The notes under the pieces were generated by a model, which saw only the letters and a list, made by a program, of their open reading frames with translations, had not been told where the DNA came from and did no database searches. This document shows positions 1 to 8,330 of a DNA stretch of 12,642 nt, in pieces (position 1 is the stretch's first letter; each line of letters opens with the position of its first letter). The position numbers and the translations under genes were made by a program. The DNA comes from Euperipatoides rowelli (taxonomy: Eukaryota; Onychophora; Udeonychophora; Euonychophora; Peripatopsidae). Where the stretch lies: assembly GCA_003024985.2 (NCBI GenBank), contig PXIH01S0009964.1; one strand, written 5' to 3'.

Positions 1-15
1 AGAGAGAGAGAGAGA
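1..15. repeat. (AG)n microsatellite, cut by window edge
   Basis: Uninterrupted AG dinucleotides run from the first base to about position 15. The tract is probably longer outside the window. Confidence 0.85.
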
Positions 16-210
16 TGGACAGTCAGATAGATACTGCATATAATATATAAGTAGATAGGAAAAGCCAATCCTGGGAACTCAAGTGAAACCACCATCCAAT
101 TAGATTGCAGCATTTTCTCACATGACACCTTCTCACTTTTCTATTTTTAGATATTTTATTTTTATTTGAAAGGTACTGATTTTCTTGGTCTCAAAGGGAA
201 GCCAACCCTG

Positions 211-369
211 TTAATGAATAAGACAGCATACTAATCAATAAGACAGCATACTAATCAGTAAGACAGCCTACTCATAAGTCCGACAATATACTAATGAATA
301 AGAAAGCAGATTAATGAGTAGGCTAAGACAGCATGGTAATGAGTAAGACAGCATACTAATGAGTAAGAC
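211..369. repeat. 20-bp minisatellite, about 8 copies
   Basis: Units start at 211, 231, 251, 271, 291, 311, 336 and 356, with consensus ctaatgagtaagacagcata. Seven full copies and one partial are visible. All are 20 bp except the sixth (311-335), which carries 5 extra bases (ggcta) that create the word TAGGCTA. The fourth copy is the most diverged. No coding content is seen. Confidence 0.85.
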
Positions 370-719
370 CGAAATCAAAATCTGGTGCTTACAGTTCAAC
401 TCAGAAATGTTCAATGTGCGTAGTACATACAGTACTTTAAGATTTTAATGCCAATGAAATCAACCAATGCATCATTTATGTGAAAAGAGCCTTTAATGAA
501 TTAAAGGCATTATTTCTAGGAATTATGAAGCATTTAAGAATTAAAATGTATAAATGAAGAACTACAATGGCACTTGATGAAATTCCTCCATTTCAACCAG
601 GATATTTGCATTAGAATTAGTGTAACCAGTCTCTATGTTAATTAATCTATCTTTAATATAATTTATCCTGAGATATGAAAAAATACTTATATGATAATTT
701 TACCAAAAACACAATATCC
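370..719. other. Unassigned AT-rich DNA
   Basis: No open frame, RNA signature or repeat structure is recognised here. Part of it may be the eroded upstream portion of the retroelement relic that becomes recognisable from about 720, but no endonuclease motif could be read. Confidence 0.5.
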
Positions 720-1325
720 AATAAACCCAGATAGGGACCAATACAATCTCAACAGAAACTTCTGAAATTGTGAAAGACATTTGCTAAATCATGTATTACC
801 AATGATTAGAAATAAAATGGATCCATTTCAATTTGGAGGATTAAAAAAGGAGATCTACTGGGCAATACATTATAATTTATATAGCCTAGATAGTATTTTT
901 TAAAAATTAGTAAACCTTGAATCAATGTAGTCACAGATTTTAGTAAAGCCTGCGACAGTGTGGATCATCAGATTTTTATTAAAAGATTACTGGAAACGAG
1001 ACTCCCTGCTGCTGCAGTAAATTAGATATCTTCATTTTTAATGAATGGAAAACAAATTCTAAGAATACCAAAAAGTGATAAAAAATTGGTATTCAAATGC
1101 AAAAGTGGAACACCTCAAGGAACAGTATTAGGAAGTCTAATTTTTAATGTTTTAGTTAATAATGTAGCTAAAATATACCAAATAGACTAAAATATATTGA
1201 TGATCTGACAATATCATGCATAATGAAAATAATTCAACAATACAATGTTAACAGACATTATAGTTAAAGATTGAGAAGCAAAATTAAATGTTGTGCTATA
1301 ACTCATAATTTTAGTAAAGTAAATT
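720..1325 (+). pseudogene. Decayed reverse transcriptase of a CR1/L2-like non-LTR retrotransposon
   Basis: This is the relic of an RT that would copy its own RNA at a nicked chromosomal target. Readable pieces occur in order. An eroded 'RPIS-like' stretch lies at about 730-780. KMDPFQFGG lies at about 815-840 (frame 1). Motif A, VTDFSKACDSVDH, is at 930-968 (frame 3) with the catalytic Asp kept. An SFLMNGKQ palm segment is near 1032-1055. Motif B, SGTPQGTVLG, is near 1104-1133. Motif C, KYIDDLT, is at 1190-1210 (frame 2). A thumb-like piece ending THNFSK is at about 1297-1317. Internal stops and at least two frameshifts make it non-functional. The KYIDD form of motif C and GTPQGT form of motif B suggest the CR1/L2 side of the non-LTR tree rather than Jockey. 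Clade assignment is inference. No 5' end, tail or target duplication was found. Confidence 0.82.
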
Positions 1326-1486
1326 CTTAAAAAAATCAGATTGTTAAAATAAGCAATTATCAACTACAACAAAAAGAAGATACATTTATATGTTGTATAA
1401 AATTTGTAATTTTTAAATGTCATAAGTCTTTATCCTTAAATGGGCTGAGACTTATAGAAATCCTTTTGTAATCTCATGAAATAGAC

Positions 1487-1489
1487 TCA

Positions 1490-1554
<65 letters not shown>

Positions 1555-1592
1555 TATATATATTCAGTATATACATAGATATATACAGTATA
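1487..1592. repeat. (TA)n microsatellite
   Basis: The core at 1496-1553 is 29 uninterrupted TA units. Imperfect TA-rich sequence flanks it on both sides to about 1592. Such tracts are length-variable and fold back on themselves, so the assembled length may be unreliable. Confidence 0.95.
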
Positions 1593-2639
1593 ATGGTTTT
1601 TTTTATTGTTAACTTATTCAAAAGAATAAAATTATAGTATACTAGCATATCAAGATCTTTTCATTCATATAGACAAATCTTCCCTTACCAAATTTAATTT
1701 TTCTATTTCAGATCACAATCTAAACTAACCCCTTCAAAAACTAAATAAACTGGCATCTGCAGGTCAAATATGTTGAATTAGAATAGATATAAAAGATTTC
1801 AGCACATTTTATTTTCCTTTTCTTGTAAATTATTTAATAAATGAATTTATGTAGCAATTTCTAATACAATTTTGTTTAATTCCTTTTTGATTTTACATGT
1901 GAACGAAAAAATTTGAGATGATGTGGTCAGCTTGTCACCTAAAGATTATAAACTAATTTGTATTATAAATTTAGATGCAATGATATTTTTGAAAACAGTA
2001 GCCTAAGTGATGAACATCATGATTTATGAGTGAAATAATGTTGGATGACAGGATACAATGACATGAATTTGGAAATGAGTATTTTCTGAAGAGAGAACTT
2101 TAGACTCATGAACTACTCAAAAATCTCAAGCCCTTCCCTTATAATATATTTCTTAAATGTAATCCCAGCAATCTGAAAAGTGGCCCCATACCTACTTGTT
2201 TTGGTACTTTAATAGAGTCTTACTTTAACTAAAGGACCCTAGTGTTTCAACTAAGATTTTACACAGTTCAATGGAAGCCTCCAAGATTCTAAAATGATTT
2301 TCCTGCAATGGGATTTACCTGAACCTGGTTGGAGTCTGAAACTTTCTCAATATTCATCAGACAATCAATATTATTCTATGATCACTATTCTTAGCCTTTT
2401 TAAAATAAGATCTGGGTAGAAATCAAATACCACAATTCTTAGCTTTTCTGGTACCATATCACTAAATTTTTTTTTTTTTTTAAATATATTTGTTTACAAT
2501 ATATACATTTTGAATTTCTACATTCTTTGTAAACAGATACAACAACAGTGATGCTTGTATTAGTTATTCGTGGCATCAGTCATTTTGAATTCCGTTTGCC
2601 TTAGATAGTCTGTCATAAATCCATTTTCTTCTTTAATAA
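1593..2639. other. Unassigned AT-rich DNA, about 1 kb
   Basis: No ORF of useful length, no transposon protein motif and no RNA-gene signature are seen on either strand. A run of 15 T lies at 2466-2480. The section 2100-2450 is somewhat richer in G+C than its surroundings but holds no frame that I can recognise. Confidence 0.5.
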
Positions 2640-2812
2640 GGAGTCCTTACTATATTTATAATTAGAAAAAATCCCCGTTTCCGATGACGAAATAAAATTT
2701 TGTAATTTTTCGGCAACAGGTCTACCCGGGATCGAACACACGACCCCTCATATGCATAAACTCTGGTGGCAATGATGTTAACCACTGAACTCTTTGAGCA
2801 GTATCATATCCC
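2640..2812 (-). mobile_element. tRNA-derived SINE
   Basis: Read on the minus strand, an A-box-like element TTCAGTGGTTAA (2778-2789) is followed about 40 nt later by the canonical B box GTTCGATCCC (2728-2737). This is the spacing and order of an internal RNA polymerase III promoter of a tRNA-type SINE. The tRNA-like head ends near GGGTAGACC. About 80 bp of unrelated body follow, containing CGTCATCGGAAACGGGGA and then an AT-rich tail region. I see no clean acceptor stem pairing or CCA-side structure, so a working tRNA gene is unlikely. The boundaries are approximate because no target duplication was identified, and the family was not recognised by name. Confidence 0.75.
2728..2737 (-). promoter_or_regulatory. 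RNA polymerase III B box of the SINE
   Basis: On the minus strand the bases read GTTCGATCCC, matching the GGTTCGANTCC core bound by TFIIIC in all ten positions of its central part. Together with the upstream A box at 2778-2789 it would allow transcription from inside the element. Confidence 0.75.
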
Positions 2813-3120
2813 TGAATTTTATGTTCATACTATCTTATTTGAATGAAGATTAATCATGATGCAAAATTATCATTTTCAACTGCCAGGAAGAACAAGAATA
2901 ACCTGAACTTTAATTAAAGAATTTTAATATATTTAGGCTACTGATTTAGACTTGAACATCATTCTTCTTCCTAAAAATTCTCATTACTATTACCAGTGCT
3001 AAATAAAACCACTGGAATAACAATTGGTGACAATTCTCCAAGATTTCACTGTGTATAAAAAGCTCCTCCTTGGGTATGGTCTTCATCAGTCAAGCAATTT
3101 CCTTTGCCATCTCATGGTCT
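2813..3120. other. Unassigned AT-rich DNA
   Basis: Nothing recognisable is seen here. It separates the SINE head from the tail of the next minus-strand retroelement. Confidence 0.45.
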
Positions 3121-3379
3121 ACCTAAATTTATTTATTTATTTTATTAATGTCATACAATGGTGTGCGCCAAATTACAGTGTGACATGGCAAGAGCATTAA
3201 AAGTAAAAGATATAAATACAAAATAAGTCAGTGCAATTTAAAGGCTTTTTAAAGACTATATAAAAATCATATACAATCATATTGTATATACAGTATATAA
3301 TTTATTCTATAATAAGATCATAAAAAGTTGAGGATCAATCACTACAAATTAATAAATAAATGGTAGAAAGTTAGACTGA

Positions 3380-3424
3380 TACTGTGAATTCAATTTGATC
3401 ATAAATCAAATTGAATTCACAGTA
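3380..3424. repeat. Perfect 20-bp inverted repeat with 5-nt loop
   Basis: The arm tactgtgaattcaatttgat (3380-3399) is followed by cataa and then by its exact reverse complement (3405-3424). No mismatch occurs in 20 pairs. It lies in the 3' untranslated part of the minus-strand relic, whose coding part is much decayed. Confidence 0.95.
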
Positions 3425-3504
3425 AATATTATCAATAATACCATATCTAATAGAGCTGTCTAATTTGATCATTATCATCTTCTGAATTAATCCGAATGCA
3501 ATAA

Positions 3505-4350
3505 TCTGTTCAAATTATCTCAACATTGTTGTATAAAAGTCTTGAAATCCTTGAATTGGGAAATATCAAATGTATTACAGAATTGAGCAGATCGATTATT
3601 AGAAAAATTGTTAATATAATTTGTGTATGGAAAAGGTAAATTAAAAAGTGGGGTTTTGCATGTTTATAAAGAATGTTCATTCCTGTTGTTTGAAATAACA
3701 TTGAAAAATCATAATGAGAATTAATTTATAAAATAACTTTAAATAAGAATAAGTGAGTGAAAACAATGTAAAACAATGGAAGAATAAGTGAGTGAGATAT
3801 GGGTGAAAAGTTAAAATAGTGGCAAAGTTCTGTATAAGATAAAAGATGTTGATAAGTAACTTTGAGTTTAAAAGATAAGTAGGTAAGGAATTTATATTGT
3901 ATTGTTTCTAAAGCTTTTAAGTTAGTTTGAGTGCAATTAGCCCAAATTGGGGAACAGTAAAGTAGATGTGATTTGATAAGTACTTGGTAGCAATGTGGGT
4001 TTTATAGGAGTTGAAGTAAGGTACCAAGGAGCTGAGAAGCCTTGGATGTAATGTAAGCTATATGGTAGTTAACTGTATAGTTAGTAGAGTGGTAGATTCC
4101 TAAGTCCTTGATATGTTGTGTTCGTTGTAATGTAGTGTTATGAATTTTATATGACTAGTTTTATATGGTTTTGAGTCTTGAGAATGATATAATAAAACAA
4201 TTTTTTGGATTAAGTTGTAAACCCCAGGTATTAGACCATAAATGTAATGTATTGAGATTGTTTTGAAGGTGTTTATGATCATTGGGATGATTAATAGGAT
4301 AGAATAACGTCATCTGCAAATAATAATGAGAGGACTGTACAGGGAAATAG
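3505..4350 (-). pseudogene. RT motif C to C-terminal domain of a non-LTR retrotransposon
   Basis: Motif C reads LLFADDVIL, with FADD at 4309-4320, so both catalytic Asp codons survive. Downstream on the minus strand come WGLQLNPKNC and FIISFSR (about 4190-4240), IKDLG (about 4099-4112), SHLLYCSPIWAN (about 3930-3970) followed by LKALETIQYK, and a C-terminal part with PFPYTNYINNF and SQFKDFKTF (about 3520-3640). This order is standard for the RT thumb and tail of Jockey/CR1-group elements. The pieces fall in several frames: one shift follows directly after FADD, stops interrupt the thumb, and the last part is split between two frames. Motifs A and B are absent, so the element is 5'-truncated. 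The longest open stretches (183 and 192 bases) are in frames shifted from the conserved reading. Confidence in RT identity is high, in clade low. Confidence 0.8.
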
Positions 4351-4430
4351 TATTAAATGATAATGAAAATATGTTTAATCTAATAGAACAAACACAAGAA
4401 AATATTAATTTGAAGTTAATGATGTGATGA

Positions 4431-4795
4431 GATATCACTCATATTTTTACATCGTTCCGTTCTCTCAAATCACATCGAACAGCCAAACATGGTTTGTGCC
4501 CCCCCCCCCAACCATTAGCCATATGTCATTTTTGCCCTATGATGAGACATATAGATTGTCTAGAGCTTTTTTTTGATACCCCCCTCAAATTTTTCCGTCG
4601 ATCTGTTCTCTTAAAATAGATTGAACGATTGAAAACCCTATGGATGGAACATGGTTTTTGCCTCCCCCCTGGCTAGAATGTCATTTTTGACCCGTGAGAC
4701 ACATTTAGAGAGTAAGACCTTTCTATTGATACCTCAATCATATTTTTGTGTCAAGCCATTCTCTCAAAACAGATCGAACGGTAAAAAACCCTTAT
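4431..4795. repeat. Tandem repeat, unit about 144-153 bp, 2.4 copies
   Basis: Copies begin at 4431 (gatatc), 4575 (gatacc) and 4728 (gatacc). Shared blocks in order are a TTCTCT-AAA segment ending in a GAACG-like core, then CATGGTTT-TGCC with a run of C, then ATGTCATTTTTG and GAGACA. The third copy stops after about 65 bp. Copy 2 has an inverted repeat at 4599-4607/4615-4623. The run of 11 C at 4499-4509 is liable to length error. The unit is unrelated to any protein I recognise. Confidence 0.8.
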
Positions 4796-5940
4796 AGAAT
4801 TTAATATATAGATAAGAAAAATTTGGAATGGTCTACCACTAATTTTCTTTATTAAGATCTCATTAATTTCCTTTAAACAAAAACAGAACATACACTGTAC
4901 ATTCCAAAACACATCCAGATTCCTGATCTTATCCTGGATTATCAGACTTAGAGGCCAAATTATTTAATGCTAACTAAATATATTTTTTTCATAATAATAT
5001 GTATTTATTCTTTATTCCAATCTTTATGCAATTCAGGTAAAATTCAATTAGCCTATGTCACTTACTGTATAATTCCTCTTGGGATTAAATCTTTTAGTTT
5101 TCAAAAATAAAGAAACCCCAGATGATACACACGTGTCAGTAACAAAGTAGTTTGGAATAAAAGGCAATACTTTCCTTATAGCAAATCTAGTGGCATACTG
5201 CTTGAAGAATGAATCATTCAACCATCTGTCATTAGGCTAATCCAGCCCCCCTACTAACCTGATGTTCAGCATCTCATGGGTTTTCAGGAAATTCATCCCT
5301 GAAATGTTATCATATGGAGCACTACCAATAAATACCATGATGGCTACACTCTTGTATAGGAATTAAGTAAATGAATGTTTCATAAATCCTTCAATCATCT
5401 CACAAAACTCATGAGCAACACATGTATGTTATGATCCTTGTCTCATCACAACTGATTGTTATTTATACTTGCTAGAATTAATCTTCATTTACCATAACCA
5501 TTTAATCAAAAATTTTGAGTTATTTGTTAATAAGTGACAAAATTTAATATAGTGAATCTTGGAAGTGTGTAAGTTATCTATATGTGACCAATTTATAATT
5601 TTGTTTTAAAAATTAAAATATTTTGGTTAAGTCCTATTATTATAGGCTTATTTAAGATATCTAAATGTTTATATGTCTGCAGTGACACATTGTTATATTG
5701 GTAGACATCTAAATTAAATGAAAATCTATATTTTTTTTTGGTGGTTGGGGGGTATTTTGTTAGCTTTAGTTGGCATGTATTATAATAAATTGCATTTATT
5801 CTTAAAAGTTTATTGTGATTTGATGACTTCTTAGCCTATATCTAATCTATAGAGACTGGGGTAAAAAAAATGCATATCTTAATTTTTAATTAATAATGTT
5901 ATATGTAGGCCTATATGCTGAATGTCTTGTAGTTATGTTA
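4796..5940. other. Unassigned AT-rich DNA, about 1.1 kb
   Basis: No coding frame, RNA gene or transposon signature was found on either strand. Several TAGGCTA-type words occur (near 5050, 5233, 5643, 5833 and TAGGCCTATA near 5908). A T-run followed by a G-rich stretch lies at about 5730-5755. Confidence 0.5.
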
Positions 5941-5944
5941 TATT

Positions 5945-6445
5945 ATTTATTTATTTATTTATTTGAAAGAATAAAAGTTTAGATATATGATATCTATACA
6001 GTTTTTGACATTCACTTATGTCAACTTGTGGTTACAAAAAACAAATCATTACAAAAATAAGGATACAAATCTAAACAAAATATATGGATATTCTAAATAA
6101 ACACATTCCCCANCTAGTTATGTGCCATCATACCCTCCAACCCCTCTCTCCCATACAACCGGTCACACTAACTCCCCATTCCAAAATGCCCCTTCATCTC
6201 TCTTTCTACTTCCGCTGCTCTCTCTGAGGTAAACCATTAAAAACTCCCCAAATTCTTTCAGTCCTAAGTGTGAATCAATAGATTCTCTGGGTAGGCTATT
6301 CCATTCATTTATACTCCTTCTAAATATCGATCTCATATATAGGTAAATAGTTCTGGGTAACTAAATACTGCTTTACCATGTCCTTGATTTTTTGAAGGAC
6401 CTAACAGGTGGGCTAATCCATATTCATCTTTTATATGGTTTATTT
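5945..6445 (-). mobile_element. 3' end of a second minus-strand non-LTR retrotransposon with (AAAT)n tail
   Basis: Minus-strand order is the C-terminal coding part (to a TGA at 6163-6165), an untranslated region, then five AAAT units (5945-5964). A 7-bp stem with a 6-nt loop (6005-6011/6018-6024) lies shortly before the tail, a position where some non-LTR elements carry a structure recognised by their RT. The upstream limit is uncertain. Like its neighbour at 3127, it is strongly 5'-truncated. Confidence 0.6.
6163..6445 (-). pseudogene. Probable C-terminus of a non-LTR retrotransposon polyprotein
   Basis: Two long stop-free stretches follow each other on the minus strand. The first (about 6445-6345) contains INHIKDEYGLAHLL and GHGKAVFSYPELF. 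A frame change near 6340 leads to the second, with RRSINEWNSLPRES (about 6275-6325), FGEFLMVYL, and a stop at 6163-6165. A basic residue run followed by WNSLP and a short helix is the typical end of Jockey/CR1-group ORF2 proteins, where it precedes the 3' UTR. The first stretch resembles nothing I can name. The identification rests mainly on the WNSLP motif, the position before an AAAT tail, and the like-oriented relic at 3127. A different element type with a similar C-terminus cannot be excluded. Confidence 0.5.
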
Positions 6446-6859
6446 GGAATATATGGGGTATAGGCTAAGTTAGTTTAAGTTAGGTATGAGTGGAACACAT
6501 CTCATTGCCATCTTAAACCACACTGAATATCCCATATTTCATAAAAACAAAAGTACCGTACATAGAATCTATAGGCCAAAAATACACTTTAGGTGTGAAA
6601 GTCAGAGCTGTCACTGCCTCTCCCTATAGATTTTTCCCTAGGTAGCCTATAAGAAAATAAAAATAATAAATTACAAATGCAAACAATCAAATGCATCGTA
6701 GCTAGCAACAAATCTCTTAGATTGGAACACCATCATACAAAAAATACAAGAAGACTCAATTCTGGAAAACATTCATAATCATTACAAACTGAGAAGACAG
6801 AACTACTAGTTCAAATCTTTGGAAAATCAGAACGCCAGGAAAAGGAAAATAACATTTCT
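6446..6859. other. Unassigned DNA between two retroelement pieces
   Basis: No protein family is recognised. A stop-free stretch of about 30 codons on the plus strand near 6698-6790 (containing DWNTIIQKIQEDS) looks mildly protein-like but is too short to call. TAGGCTA-type words occur near 6463 and 6643, and ATAGGCC near 6571. Confidence 0.4.
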
Positions 6860-7045
6860 TAAAACAGTTTATTTTCATGTACTGGTTATCCATTTATAAT
6901 TAGCTTCTTCAATAGAACAGAAATAGACGCTGTTTTTGCTCCATAATTATCAACAATTCTTTTAAACAATGTACCCTTAAGAGAAGTATGATTACTTGTA
7001 ACAAATATTCTATCTCACCTTTTTGTGGTTTTAATGAATTTATAT
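6860..7045 (+). pseudogene. Jockey-type C-terminal fragment, broken at 7045
   Basis: Positions 6971-7045 match 9980-10054 of the larger Jockey element at 71 of 75 bases. The shared protein reading is LKRSMIT, NKYS and SPFCGFNEFI. Upstream to about 6860 the similarity is weaker and contains gaps and an in-frame stop. The match ends abruptly at 7045, about 35 bp before the stop codon of the longer copy, and the next base is N. It therefore lacks its own 3' end, which target-primed insertion alone would have kept. It is followed directly by minus-strand sequence of another element. Confidence 0.8.
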
Positions 7046-7055
7046 NTTTTGAAAT

Positions 7056-7560
7056 TTAATAATTATAAGATTAGGTATGCCATCTATACCAGTAGATCTC
7101 AAGGTTTTTATTTTTTTTTTGATTATAGCTAAAACATCTTCCTCAAATGTTTCTCTATCTGATAGTTGAGCATTTGTGTTATCAATGTTATTATTTATCA
7201 CAATATCATTGTTAGCCTATACATATTAAATTTAGAAAAATGTTTTCCTAGACCATTACCCATTTCAATCCTGTTTACAATATATTCCCCACCTTCTTGA
7301 AGTTGTAGTTTGTCAACTTTACATATCTAAGATGATCAAAAATAACCTTCCTATTATGTGAAACATATTGCAGACGTATTTGAAGCTCAAAAAATCTTAA
7401 ATCTCTTATTAAATTTGTAGTAATATTTCTAATAGATTTATATACCAGGAGGTCATCTAAGTTTTTACTGAAATAATATCTCTTAAAAGATTTCTTTTTT
7501 TATTTATTTGTTCATTTACTGTAATTCATCATCCAACCATAGCTGTCTTTTTTTTTATTT
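7056..7560 (-). pseudogene. Linker and first RT segment of the CR1/L2-like element
   Basis: This continues the endonuclease on the minus strand. The linker has an open stretch with YFSKNLDDLLVYKSIRNIT, LRFFELQIRLQYVSHNRK and VIFDHLRY (about 7490-7315), the usual helical region between endonuclease and RT. After a frame change come GGEYIVNRIEMGNGLGKHF (about 7300-7240) and, after about 80 bases, TFEEDVLAII (about 7170-7140) and STGIDGIPNL (about 7095-7066). The last two are the entry motif of the RT fingers (K-S-x-G-x-DGIP pattern). Nothing of RT motifs A to C follows. The reading ends at about 7056, close to the N at 7046. A run of T at 7111-7121 (poly A on this strand) disturbs the frame. 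Frames are broken at least three times. Confidence 0.72.
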
Positions 7561-7639
7561 AAAAAAATTACTGAAAATTTTCTTTTTGGGGGTATATTTT
7601 CTGATAATAATCATATCATCAAAAAAAAAAAAAAGGATG

Positions 7640-8330
7640 TATAATTCGGAATCAAAGGACAATACAATATGATCACTTTTACCTATTATACCACCTTGAA
7701 ATACATTTGTGATTGAATCTGCTTTGTGATTAATTATAATGTCCAATAATGAGATAGAATCTCCTATAAATTGGGTAGGGAAATTCACATGTTGGGTAAA
7801 AAAGTTTTTTTGTATTTACTCATGGAATTAATAACCAAAATCATTTTCAGAATAATTATTTTGGCCTTGTTCCCAGTTTATTTTGGGAAAATTGAAGTCG
7901 CCCAAAATTATGATGTCATTATAACTTCCTTTTTTGTAAAAGTCTATTCTCTGTTTTAAATCTATAAGTTCAAAGGCTTGTAGCATACAATATTAGGGGC
8001 TCTGTAATATAGTTCAAAAATTAAGTTCTTGTTAATTGAACGAAAATTGAACCATATACTTTCAATAGGACCTTCCAAATCTGATAATATTATGTTGTAA
8101 ACAGATCTAAAATAAATAATTAAATCACCTCCTTTTTTGTTTTCTCTATCTTTTCTTATTATATTATAACCATTACTAGGCAATTCTTCTTTGACTATTT
8201 TTCTTGTAAGCCAAGATTCCAATATTACAAACTTGTCAGGATTCTCAACTAAACAATAAATTCTAACCTCATCGATCTTGTTCAGTAATGAACGTATATT
8301 TGTAAAAACAATCTTGCAAAACATACTGGA
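7640..8330 (-). pseudogene. AP-like endonuclease domain (EEP family) of a CR1/L2-like element
   Basis: In life this domain nicks the chromosomal target to prime reverse transcription. An open stretch of 120 codons (8324-7962) holds FTNIRSLLNKIDEVR, VILESWLT, GYNIIRKDRENKKGG and IESIWFNF, then YRAPN. After a frameshift near 7965 a second frame gives IIILGDFNFPKINWE (GDFN at 7891-7902), FFTQHVNFPTQ and SLLDIII, and ends with SDHIVLSF (SDH at 7669-7677). These are, in order, the conserved N-terminal Asn, the catalytic Glu, the R-x-DR-x(5)-GG loop, the GDFN motif and the SDH His/Asp motif of the endonuclease/exonuclease/phosphatase fold. Two TAA codons lie between GDFN and SDH, so it is dead. The upstream flank contains only a short possible extension. 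The family fit is firm. The CR1/L2 rather than Jockey label comes from the NIRSL-NKIDE start and the linker style. Confidence 0.88.

Larger units (their letters stand above)
3127..4350 (-). mobile_element. 5'-truncated non-LTR retrotransposon, 3' half with (AAAT)n tail
   Basis: Read on the minus strand, the element runs from just upstream of RT motif C (near 4350) through the RT thumb and C-terminal domain to a 3' untranslated part. It ends in AAAT repeats (3127-3143 on the plus strand reads ATTT ATTT ATTT). A missing 5' part with an intact simple-repeat tail is the normal outcome of target-primed reverse transcription. The tail unit is the same as in the relic at 5945. The 5' limit is uncertain and could reach the tandem repeat at 4431. 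No target-site duplication was found. Confidence 0.75.
7056..8330 (-). mobile_element. 5' half of a CR1/L2-like non-LTR retrotransposon, inverted relative to its Jockey neighbours
   Basis: Minus-strand reading from 8330 gives endonuclease, linker and the first RT segment, then stops near 7056. The 3' two thirds of the RT, the UTR and the tail are missing. That pattern is the opposite of 5' truncation and points to a deletion or rearrangement, or to an assembly join, at its left edge. The flanking pieces (6860-7045 and 8563 onward) are Jockey in plus orientation. Confidence 0.75.

Noticed and set aside
211-369. CRISPR-like array
   Set aside because: The 20-bp units are directly adjacent with no unique spacers, and the context is eukaryotic.
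2100-2450. Possible host exon
   Set aside because: Slightly higher G+C and a splice-like CAG|GTAAAT on the minus strand, but no supporting open frame or protein resemblance.
2700-2812. Functional tRNA gene on the minus strand
   Set aside because: A and B boxes are present, but acceptor and anticodon stems do not pair convincingly and a long unrelated body follows, as in a SINE.
6698-6794. Short plus-strand stretch with DWNTIIQKIQEDS, resembling the linker before a gypsy integrase
   Set aside because: Only about 30 codons, no zinc-finger or catalytic motif nearby, and the match is by impression only.
7771-7959. 62-codon plus-strand ORF
   Set aside because: It is antisense to the endonuclease GDFN-to-SDH region, which has clear conserved motifs on the other strand.
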